From positions 1-7,834 of the forward strand of contig JAQYWA010000087.1 in the NCBI GenBank assembly GCA_030145265.1: DNA of 7,834 nt. Reading direction: 5' to 3'. Of the stretch, positions 1 through 4,750 are shown in pieces (within the stretch, counting starts at the first letter, position 1; each line of letters begins with the position of its first letter). Under the pieces are notes generated by a model. It searched no databases, had not been told where the DNA came from, and worked only from the letters and a program-made list of their open reading frames with translations. Both the position numbers and the translations under genes were made by a program. The stretch comes from Desulfuromonas sp. Its GTDB lineage: Bacteria; Desulfobacterota; Desulfuromonadia; Desulfuromonadales; Trichloromonadaceae.

Positions 1-149
1 AGGAACGTGCTCTTGCCCGAACCGGAAGGCCCCATCACCCCCAGGAAGGTCCCCTCTTCGATGCTCAAGTCGATACCTCCGAGGGCTTCAACGCGCCCGG
101 CCCGGCTGTCGTAATATTTGGTCAATCCACTGATTTCGATAAATGCCAT
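1..149 (-). CDS. ABC transporter ATP-binding protein, LolD/MacB type (partial, N-terminus only)
   Basis: This is the N-terminal 49 residues of an ABC ATPase; the rest lies beyond the left edge of the window. It opens with MAFIEISGLTKYY, the usual first strand of this family, and reaches a Walker A motif GPSGSGKST at residues 40–48. The short spacing to Walker A and the adjacent FtsX-like permease point to the LolD/MacB/FtsE class. It would energise the permease encoded just upstream (179–1336) from the cytoplasmic face. I chose the ATG at 149–147 because AGGA lies 6 nt before it; the in-frame ATG at 155–153 directly abuts that AGGA and is less suitable. The gap to the permease stop is 29 nt, so the two are almost certainly co-transcribed. 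The cargo cannot be read from this fragment. By analogy with the Campylobacter Cj1660–Cj1663 region the system may handle iron or another metal. Confidence 0.9.
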   Translation of the reverse strand, partial: MAFIEISGLTKYYDSRAGRVEALGGIDLSIEEGTFLGVMGPSGSGKSTF

Positions 150-178
150 GATCATTCCTGTTGAAAAATCGATCAACG

Positions 179-1336
179 CTAAAGGGTGCGCAACGCTTCG
201 GTCGGGTCGAGTCGGCTTGCATGCAAGGCGGGATAAAACGACGCCAGGGTTCCCACGACCACGGCCAGCAGGATGGAGCCCCCGGCCAGCAGCGGATCCC
301 ACACCAAAGAGACCTGTTCTTCGGCCAACACCGGCAGCATCAGGCGGGTTGCCAGCATGCCGCTCAAGAAACCGAGGACGCCGGCCAGCAGGCTGACCCA
401 GAAGGCTTCAGTCAGGATCAGGCTGACCACGTGTCCGCGGCGAAAACCGAGAGCCCGAAATATGCCGATTTCGCGGGTTCGTTCATTGACCGAGCCCATC
501 ATGGTGACAAACACCACCAGGGCGCCGATCAGGATCACCACGCCCGCCACCCCGAGGGCAAAGGCCTGGAACTGCTCGATGGCATGCATCCGGCTCTTGA
601 CCACCTGCTGAATGGCACCGACCTTGACATCGGGGAGCACCGCGGAAATCTGGTTGACCATGTCATCGACCGGACAGTCCCCGCACAGGGCGGCCACCTC
701 GACCAGCGAAACCAGCCCCGGCTTGCCGAGCAGGGCTTGAGCCGTCGGCAGCGAAGCGATCAGCAGATCGTCATCCTGGGAGCCGGTTTCCTGCAAGGTC
801 CCGGTAAGAACAAAAACTTTTCCCGCGATCTCGACACTCTCCCCCATGACCAGTCCCAGCCGGCGGGCAACGGCGCTGCCGGCGACCAGTTCGTACTCGG
901 CGGCCAGGGGCCGTCCATCGACGCTCCACCAACGCTTGAGGTGAAATTCCCGGTCTGCAGCAACGCCCATCAGTATCACCCGCTCGCCCTTCACCTGCAC
1001 CGCCCCGAGAATCTTGGGGGCCACGGCAGCGATATTGCGGCGATTCGGAATCGTGAGAATCCGATCCAGATCCGCCTCGCGGATTTCCCGGGGATCGACC
1101 GTCACGCCGCCGAGGGTAATGCCGCCATACGACAGGGACAACTCGTCGGTCTTGGGCGTGATCAGAATATTGGCGCCGAAGTTCTCCATTTTATGCCGGG
1201 CTTCGGCCGTCATCGCTTTGGAAAGCGACAGCATGGTCACCACGGTGGCAATGCCAATCAGCAGACCGATCACCAGAAAGGCCAGGCGTGACTTGCGCCG
1301 ACGCAGGTTATTGAAGGCGATAGTGCTGAGTTTCAT
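179..1336 (-). CDS. ABC transporter permease, MacB/FtsX family, with periplasmic CxxC
   Basis: A 385-residue inner-membrane permease with the four-helix MacB/FtsX layout. A basic N-terminus (LRRRKSR, 11–17) precedes a first transmembrane helix at about 18–39. A large periplasmic domain spans about 40–255, and three more helices lie at about 258–282, 303–333 and 348–370. The coupling-helix signature ERTREIGIFRALGF (285–298) and the C-terminal YPALHASRLDPTEALRTL (368–385) are typical of the family. An unusual feature is CGDCPVDD (218–225), a CxxC in the periplasmic domain that could bind metal or form a disulfide. The start lies 6 nt after the DUF2318 stop. Its best ribosome-binding site (AAGGA) lies inside the end of DUF2318 at a long spacing of 12 nt, suggesting translational coupling. 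Together with the ATPase at 149 it should form a mechanotransmission-type transporter rather than a classical importer. Family call is firm; the substrate is inferred only from the metal-protein neighbours. Confidence 0.9.
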   Translation of the reverse strand: MKLSTIAFNNLRRRKSRLAFLVIGLLIGIATVVTMLSLSKAMTAEARHKMENFGANILITPKTDELSLSYGGITLGGVTVDPREIREADLDRILTIPNRRNIAAVAPKILGAVQVKGERVILMGVAADREFHLKRWWSVDGRPLAAEYELVAGSAVARRLGLVMGESVEIAGKVFVLTGTLQETGSQDDDLLIASLPTAQALLGKPGLVSLVEVAALCGDCPVDDMVNQISAVLPDVKVGAIQQVVKSRMHAIEQFQAFALGVAGVVILIGALVVFVTMMGSVNERTREIGIFRALGFRRGHVVSLILTEAFWVSLLAGVLGFLSGMLATRLMLPVLAEEQVSLVWDPLLAGGSILLAVVVGTLASFYPALHASRLDPTEALRTL

Positions 1337-1342
1337 GGGAGA

Positions 1343-1855
1343 TCAAAATCCTTCGAAATAACGGGCACCGAGCATCAGGTCCTGCTCGCTGATCAGGAGG
1401 TTCCCGTTGGCTACTTTGCGGGCCAGGGGCGCCGGGTTGCAGCCACCCTTAACTTCGTTGATGCGATCGGAACTGAAGCGCTGCCCGCAGTTGACGCAGA
1501 TCATCTCGTCCCCTTCCTGCCGATAGCCTTTCTTTTCCCGGTAGCAGACGTCGCAGGCATCGAAGGCGGCCCGCAGCACGCCGTCATGGCTTTTCAGCAC
1601 GAAAAAGTCGATCCCGGCTTCCCCCTGCTGATAACTGAAAAAATGGGCGTTACCGTCATCGATCTGCCCGACAGGAATCGATACCTGCCCGGAAACTGCC
1701 TTAACCAGGGGATATTTCCCATCGGTTGTGCCGGCAAATTTCCAACCGACCATGGCGATGCCAACGATCAGCAGGACGGCAATAACCAGCAGGGGAGCAA
1801 CGCTTTTTTTCTTCTCCGCCTCAAACTGGGCGCGTTTCTGTTCACGATCAGACAT
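1343..1855 (-). CDS. DUF2318 (Fe-S-containing-type) membrane-anchored protein
   Basis: A 170-residue protein with a charged cytoplasmic N-terminus, one transmembrane anchor at about 20–38, and a periplasmic domain. It carries CDVC (101–104), then MICVNCGQRF with C120 and C123, then a fifth cysteine in GGCNP (C139). This CxxC–CxxC–C arrangement is the hallmark of DUF2318, annotated as a putative Fe-S or metal-binding domain. It also occurs in Cj1660 of the Campylobacter p19 iron-uptake locus, where it neighbours FtsX-like permeases and an ABC ATPase, as it does here. I start it at MSDREQ because AGAGG lies about 6 nt upstream; an in-frame ATG five codons earlier (1870) has no ribosome-binding site. 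It follows the HMA gene by 54 nt and precedes the permease by 6 nt, so it is mid-operon. A role in receiving or reducing metal in the periplasm is inferred, not shown. Confidence 0.88.
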   Translation of the reverse strand: MSDREQKRAQFEAEKKKSVAPLLVIAVLLIVGIAMVGWKFAGTTDGKYPLVKAVSGQVSIPVGQIDDGNAHFFSYQQGEAGIDFFVLKSHDGVLRAAFDACDVCYREKKGYRQEGDEMICVNCGQRFSSDRINEVKGGCNPAPLARKVANGNLLISEQDLMLGARYFEGF

Positions 1856-1909
1856 CCGATACCTCTGCATCTTGATACGTTGCTAATATTTGCTGAACTC
1901 AGTGGTGAC

Positions 1910-2305
1910 CTATCCGCAGCATGAGCCTCCACAACCACTTTTGGTGACGGGCTTAGCGGCAGGACAGCGAACTTCACCAGCAACTGGAGCCGCCAATCCT
2001 ACCGAATCAGCCACGACCGGATAACCGGCACGGCCAATTCGATCGGCGATGGTCGCCGCATCGGTCCGGGCGCCATCATAAGAAACCCTGGTCCGGCCGG
2101 TAGCCAGGTCGACCTCGACTCCAGCGATGCCGGCAAGAGGAGACAGGACCCCCTTGATTTTTTCGATGCATGCCCCACAGGTGAGATTGCCGACCTGCAG
2201 CACGACCGAGGAATCCCCCTTGACCGCAGAATCGGTGAAAGCGAAAGCACCGACGAAAAGAACCAGAACCCCGATGACCACCAGCAACAAACCTTGACGA
2301 CTCAT
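1910..2305 (-). CDS. Exported heavy-metal-associated (HMA) domain protein with Cys-rich tail
   Basis: A 131-residue protein. Residues 5–23 form a hydrophobic signal peptide or anchor. An HMA (ferredoxin-like, MerP/CopZ-type) domain spans about 34–98, with the metal-binding loop GNLTCGACIEKIKG (C43, C46) and the usual GVEVDLATGRTRVSYD strand pattern. A flexible tail follows with C114 and then GCGGSCCG (C125, C129, C130), making four extra cysteines outside the HMA fold. MerP-like proteins typically bind soft metals (Cu, Hg, Zn, Cd), so this is probably a periplasmic metal trap feeding the downstream DUF2318/ABC system. The chosen ATG at 2305 has AAGGAG 11 nt upstream, a rather long spacing. 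The frame stays open upstream to a GTG at 2449, which would add 48 residues and bury the signal sequence, so I reject that extension. It is the first gene of the operon, isolated from the upstream gene by the terminator at 2454–2489. Confidence 0.87.
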   Translation of the reverse strand: MSRQGLLLVVIGVLVLFVGAFAFTDSAVKGDSSVVLQVGNLTCGACIEKIKGVLSPLAGIAGVEVDLATGRTRVSYDGARTDAATIADRIGRAGYPVVADSVGLAAPVAGEVRCPAAKPVTKSGCGGSCCG

Positions 2306-2453
2306 AATGGATAAATCTCCTTGTAGTAAATAGATGAGCCTTTTTAAGTCATGCCCAGGACCTTGTACAGGAGGCAACAAGTGAGCAGGCTTGTTCCCTT
2401 CTCGGATAAGTTCACGAGCCGTGCCATATCGCCAATAGCCCAATTTCACACAT
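2306..2453 (-). promoter_or_regulatory. Leader/upstream region of the metal operon with alternative hairpins
   Basis: This stretch separates the thioesterase terminator from the HMA start, so the operon promoter should lie here. I could not find a convincing −35/−10 pair. On the minus strand AACAAG (2395–2390) can pair with CTTGTT (2381–2376) across an 8-nt loop. The same CTTGT (2381–2377) can instead pair with ACAAG (2366–2362). The two hairpins exclude each other, which resembles an attenuator or an operator dyad. The frame of the HMA gene is open through the whole region, but nothing shows that it is translated. Confidence 0.3.
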
Positions 2454-2489
2454 AAAAAAACCGGGAACCGCTGATTAAGCAGTTCCCGG
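2454..2489 (-). terminator. Rho-independent terminator of the thioesterase gene
   Basis: CCGGGAAC (2461–2468) pairs with GTTCCCGG (2482–2489) to give an 8-bp GC-rich stem. Beyond one mismatch the stem continues with GCT/AGC around a GATTA loop (plus-strand reading). Read on the minus strand it is followed directly by seven T residues (2460–2454). It lies 34 nt after the thioesterase stop and should insulate the downstream HMA operon. Confidence 0.85.
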
Positions 2490-2523
2490 CTGTAACATAT
2501 CCTGCGCTCCGGTAGAATACTTT

Positions 2524-2949
2524 TCAGTTACCTGCGGACTCTGTCGCTTTCTCCGTCAGAGCTTTAGCGATCTCAGCCGGCATTTTAGGACGGCCTCTTT
2601 CGTTAAGCGCAGTACCGATGATTTTGGCCTTCACGATCAAAGCCTTATCCGCTTCACGGTAGATATCTTGAATAAAAGCAAACCGCAGGGGAGTTAATTT
2701 TTCCAACCGGGTGCCGATCCAGAACCGGTCGGAACTGACCAGGGGGGCCTTGTAATCAAGTTCGGCTCTGATCACAACCAGATTGATCTTCTGCCTGGCC
2801 AATTCGGCGAAATCAACGCCCAGGGCCTTGATGAATTCATGTCGAGCATGTTCGAGGTAGTTCTGGTAAACAGAATTGTTGACAACCCCCTGCATATCAC
2901 ACTCGTAATCCCGCACCTGAAATTCAAGGCGCGCATCATAATCGATCAT
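2524..2949 (-). CDS. Acyl-CoA thioesterase, 4HBT/YbgC-FadM-like hotdog fold
   Basis: A 141-residue single-domain hotdog thioesterase, the usual length for the family. The N-terminal signature RDYECDMQGVVNNSVYQNYLEHAR (13–36) matches the 4-hydroxybenzoyl-CoA thioesterase/YbgC motif, with D18 at the position of the catalytic Asp. The His found after GVV in classical YbgC is replaced by Asn (NN, 24–25), as in FadM-like members. The FxIGTRLEKLTPLRFAFIQDIYR strand region follows. It likely hydrolyses acyl-CoA thioesters in the cytosol; chain length cannot be predicted. The start at 2949 is supported by AAGGAG 9 nt upstream. The gene is monocistronic, with its own terminator at 2454–2489, and is divergent from the small membrane-protein genes. 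A second hotdog enzyme, the MaoC-like gene, lies about 1 kb away on the same strand, but the intervening plus-strand genes and terminator make a shared transcript unlikely. Confidence 0.88.
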   Translation of the reverse strand: MIDYDARLEFQVRDYECDMQGVVNNSVYQNYLEHARHEFIKALGVDFAELARQKINLVVIRAELDYKAPLVSSDRFWIGTRLEKLTPLRFAFIQDIYREADKALIVKAKIIGTALNERGRPKMPAEIAKALTEKATESAGN

Positions 2950-2982
2950 TGAATGGATCTCCTTTTAACTGTTCATCCGTTA

Positions 2983-3009
2983 ACGGCAAGGGCTCCGCTG
3001 GCTTGCCGT
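2983..3009 (-). repeat. Hairpin in the thioesterase 5' leader
   Basis: ACGGCAAG and CTTGCCGT are perfect 8-bp inverted arms separated by an 11-nt loop. The hairpin lies about 33 nt upstream of the thioesterase start, just ahead of its ribosome-binding site. No T-run follows on either strand, so it is not a standard terminator. It could be an mRNA-stabilising or regulatory leader structure, or an operator. Confidence 0.45.
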
Positions 3010-3118
3010 GGCACACGACTCGTATAAAAAAAATGGGCTATACACCCTGTACAAAATGTAAATACACCATTATTTTCGGTTTTCAAACACTGAATACAGC
3101 TACTTGCAAACATTTTAA

Positions 3119-3137
3119 TGTCAACTAATTATTGACA
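3119..3137. promoter_or_regulatory. Dyad TGTCAA-N7-TTGACA, possible shared operator
   Basis: A perfect 6-bp inverted repeat with a 7-bp AT spacer. Each arm is itself a consensus −35 hexamer on one strand. On the plus strand TTGACA (3132–3137) is followed at 17-bp spacing by TATTTT (3155–3160), a plausible promoter for the small membrane-protein genes. On the minus strand the mirrored TTGACA has no good −10 at 17 bp. The symmetric placement between divergent genes suggests a regulator site. The regulator family is not recognised. Confidence 0.4.
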
Positions 3138-3266
3138 ATTAATATAAGCATGTATATTTTCCTCATACATTCACCCCCCACCGGACTCTCTTCCGTGATT
3201 CATTTTAGATATTTCTTTCGAATAAAAACAAGTAATTATGAAAATTAAACAAACAAAACCCAATCA

Positions 3267-3275
3267 TGGTATACT
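3267..3275 (+). promoter_or_regulatory. Extended −10 promoter candidate for the small membrane-protein genes
   Basis: TGGTATACT provides the extended −10 element TGn followed by TATACT (5 of 6 matches to TATAAT). The −35 is poor (TTAAAC at 3245–3250, 19-bp spacing), which an extended −10 can offset. It would start transcription near 3282, giving a leader of about 50 nt before the ATG at 3333. Confidence 0.4.
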
Positions 3276-3332
3276 CTTCGCTATATATACAAAGACAAAG
3301 CAAGGCACACAGATCAAATAGAAGGAGCAGCC

Positions 3333-3560
3333 ATGAAAAACTCTCTTCAATCAACCATCATCCTGCTCATCGCTTCAGCTTCCCCAGCCCTTGCTTCCAA
3401 TGGCGCAGACAGCTCCGGGTTCAGCATCATGACCATCCTCTTCCTCTGCTTTTTCGGTCTGATCATCGCCACCCAGTTGCTCCCCGGCCTGTTCCTCTTC
3501 ATCACCGGAATCAAAAGCCTGTTCGGCAAGCGCTCCAGTCAGGCCACCCCAAAGCGCTAA
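3333..3560 (+). CDS. Small exported single-helix membrane protein, unknown function (copy 1)
   Basis: A 75-residue protein I cannot assign to a named family. It has a signal peptide (1–21, a basic start then a hydrophobic stretch ending ALA before SNG). A short polar segment (22–29) precedes one transmembrane helix at about 30–60 that contains the core FLCFFGLIIATQLLPGL, and the tail is basic (KSLFGKRSSQATPKR). A Gln and a Pro sit within the helix. The predicted topology after cleavage is N-outside with the basic tail in the cytoplasm. The start is well supported: AAGGAG lies 5 nt before the ATG. It resembles the next gene in layout and core motif, so the two look like tandem paralogues, probably co-transcribed across a 73-bp gap with no terminator. 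It could be a subunit of a small membrane complex; function is unknown. Confidence 0.8.
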   Translation: MKNSLQSTIILLIASASPALASNGADSSGFSIMTILFLCFFGLIIATQLLPGLFLFITGIKSLFGKRSSQATPKR

Positions 3561-3633
3561 AAAAAGATAGATCCAAATAATCCGATTGACAAAGAAATCA
3601 TTCTGACCCCATAGAACCCACAAGGAGAACATC

Positions 3634-3867
3634 ATGAAATTCACCACCAAAATCGCAACTGCCACCGCAACCCTGATGACCATTGCCAGCTCCGCTTTCG
3701 CCAGTGGCGGCCGGGTTGACCACAGCGGAATCGTAGTCTGGGTGTTCCTCGGCTTCTGCGGCATGATCGTCGCCGCCCAGTTGATTCCCGCCCTGCTGGG
3801 GATGCTCGGCATCGTCAAAGGTGTGATGGCTCCGCGCGAAGACGCCGCCCAGGAAACCAGCAAATAA
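3634..3867 (+). CDS. Small exported single-helix membrane protein, unknown function (copy 2)
   Basis: A 77-residue protein with the same plan as its upstream neighbour. The signal peptide spans about 1–23 with cleavage expected after AFA. A short Gly/His/Asp segment (24–31) leads into one transmembrane helix (about 32–62) with the core FLGFCGMIVAAQLIPAL, and the tail is charged (KGVMAPREDAAQETSK). The two proteins share the pattern SG-x(n)-FLxFxGxIxAxQLxPxL, with a two-residue length difference before the shared core. Unlike copy 1 the tail is mixed or acidic rather than strongly basic, so the copies may have diverged in partner. AAGGAG sits 6 nt before the ATG. A strong terminator follows at 3891–3932. 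I do not recognise a named family; a role as a small membrane-complex subunit is speculative. Confidence 0.82.
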   Translation: MKFTTKIATATATLMTIASSAFASGGRVDHSGIVVWVFLGFCGMIVAAQLIPALLGMLGIVKGVMAPREDAAQETSK

Positions 3868-3890
3868 GCAGACAAAACGCCCAATAAATT

Positions 3891-3932
3891 GACGCAAAAA
3901 AGCCGGAGCCGCTGCTTCGGCTTTTTTGCGTC
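3891..3932. terminator. Strong bidirectional terminator between convergent genes
   Basis: GACGCAAAAAAGCCG (3891–3905) and CGGCTTTTTTGCGTC (3918–3932) are perfect 15-bp arms. The stem continues inward with G·U, A-U, G-C and C-G pairs around a CGCT loop. The A6 and T6 tracts are symmetric, so it can terminate the small membrane-protein transcript (plus) and the MaoC-like gene (minus). It lies 24 bp after the plus-strand stop and 17 bp from the minus-strand stop. Confidence 0.88.
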
Positions 3933-3948
3933 TGCCTGTGCAAACGTC

Positions 3949-4422
3949 TCAGGGGTAAACCCGGGCCAGAAATTCGGCCACGCAGGCCGGCTTGGCTACT
4001 CCCTCTATCTCCACGGTAATCCGGTACATGATCTGCACCGCGACACCCATTTTCTCCGCACTGTCGAGCACCATCCGGGCCCGGATGCGGGAACCGACCA
4101 ACACGGGAGACGGGAAACGAACCTTGTTGGTGCCGTAATTCACCCGCATTTTCATCCCCGGGTAATTCTTCTGAAAAAAATCGGGATGATTGCTCTCGGT
4201 TAGATACGGCAACAGAGCCAGGGTCAGGTAACCATGGGCAATGGTCGCCCCGTAGGGCGACTCTTTAGCTGCCCGATCCGGATCGGTATGAATCCACTGG
4301 ACATCCCCGGTCACCTCGGCAAAACGGTCGATCCGCTCCTGGGTGATGGTCAGCCAGGGACCGACATGGATCTCGCTGCCCAGTTGCGGCTGCAAATAAT
4401 TCATCAAAGATTCAGCAGACAT
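3949..4422 (-). CDS. MaoC-like (R)-specific enoyl-CoA hydratase family protein (NodN-like)
   Basis: A 157-residue single-hotdog MaoC protein. The hydratase motif is clear: AEVTGDVQWIHTDPDRAAKE (35–54), with the D40/H45 pair at the five-residue spacing of the catalytic Asp/His in PhaJ, followed by SPYGATIAHGYLTLAL (55–70). The C-terminal half (FPSPVLVGSRIRARMVL, about 103–119) is the typical second strand set. It most resembles the NodN/PhaJ group, which hydrates trans-2-enoyl-CoA to (R)-3-hydroxyacyl-CoA; the physiological substrate is unknown. The start at 4422 is set by AGGAGG 4 nt upstream; an in-frame TTG at 4440 lacks a ribosome-binding site. It is transcribed alone toward the shared terminator at 3891–3932. 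With the thioesterase at 2524 it hints at acyl-CoA metabolism, but no operon links them. Confidence 0.9.
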   Translation of the reverse strand: MSAESLMNYLQPQLGSEIHVGPWLTITQERIDRFAEVTGDVQWIHTDPDRAAKESPYGATIAHGYLTLALLPYLTESNHPDFFQKNYPGMKMRVNYGTNKVRFPSPVLVGSRIRARMVLDSAEKMGVAVQIMYRITVEIEGVAKPACVAEFLARVYP

Positions 4423-4750
4423 AAATCCTCCTCGATGCAAATGAAGTGCTTCGCAGTTTATTCAAGAAGCACACAGCAAGTCAACCTGAAGAACAGGGCT
4501 TTGCGCGTACGCCAAAGTCCGCCCCAAGGCCCTCCCCGCCATCAGGCACCAGCAAAAAAACACCACAAATCAATCAATTGCAACTTTTTAATTCAAATAT
4601 TCACAGCTTTTTATTGTGGCATCCAGATGACACTTTCTGATTTAATGAGGACGGATCGTATGCATTGCGCCCTGATGCCGAGTTCCACACTTAACAAATT
4701 ACGACGCGAACGGCACCAAACACTACATTAGCACCAAGGTATAGCCTAAT
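4423..4750. other. Gene-free divergent intergenic region
   Basis: No coding sequence is supported in these 328 bases between the MaoC-like gene (minus) and the large fused membrane gene (plus). The segment at about 4550–4640 is AT-rich and probably holds the divergent promoters, but no −35/−10 pair is convincing on either strand. Just before the plus-strand start, ATTAG (4727–4731) can pair with CTAAT (4746–4750), placing the weak AAGG ribosome-binding site in the loop. This is a short stem and may be chance. Confidence 0.6.

Larger units (their letters stand above)
2950..3332. other. Divergent AT-rich intergenic region (regulatory)
   Basis: No gene is seen in these 383 bases between the thioesterase (minus) and the first small membrane-protein gene (plus). 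The part nearest the thioesterase holds a hairpin: ACGGCAAG (2983–2990) pairs with CTTGCCGT (3002–3009). The stretch from about 3020 to 3300 is markedly AT-rich and carries the promoter candidates and dyad listed separately. No recognised riboswitch pattern was found; I specifically looked for a c-di-GMP GEMM element, because these are common in Desulfuromonadales, and saw none. Confidence 0.7.

Noticed and set aside
161..1291. Long plus-strand open frame (376 codons) opposite the ABC permease
   Set aside because: Its translation is rich in His, Gln, Gly and Asp with no recognisable domain, as expected from the antisense of a GC-rich gene. The minus-strand permease has clear family motifs and explains the sequence.
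2405..2430. Possible sigma-54 promoter (TGGCACG on the minus strand) before the HMA gene
   Set aside because: The −24-like TGGCACG is present but the required −12 TTGC element is missing at the correct spacing.
2306..2449. 48-residue N-terminal extension of the HMA protein from a GTG at 2449
   Set aside because: It would place the signal sequence internally, and the start codon would lie 5 nt after the T-run of the upstream terminator. The ATG at 2305 has an AAGGAG and gives a normal exported HMA protein.
2950..3060. c-di-GMP (GEMM) riboswitch upstream of the thioesterase
   Set aside because: A hairpin is present, but the conserved GEMM core segments are absent on both strands.
3586..3616. 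TTGACA between the two small membrane-protein genes as a separate promoter
   Set aside because: The only −10 match (CATAGA at 18 bp) is poor and would start transcription at the ribosome-binding site of the second gene.
4446..4731. Small plus-strand open frames in the 4423–4750 gap
   Set aside because: Composition is not coding-like, no ribosome-binding sites or domains are seen, and the frames cross an AT-rich promoter-like segment.
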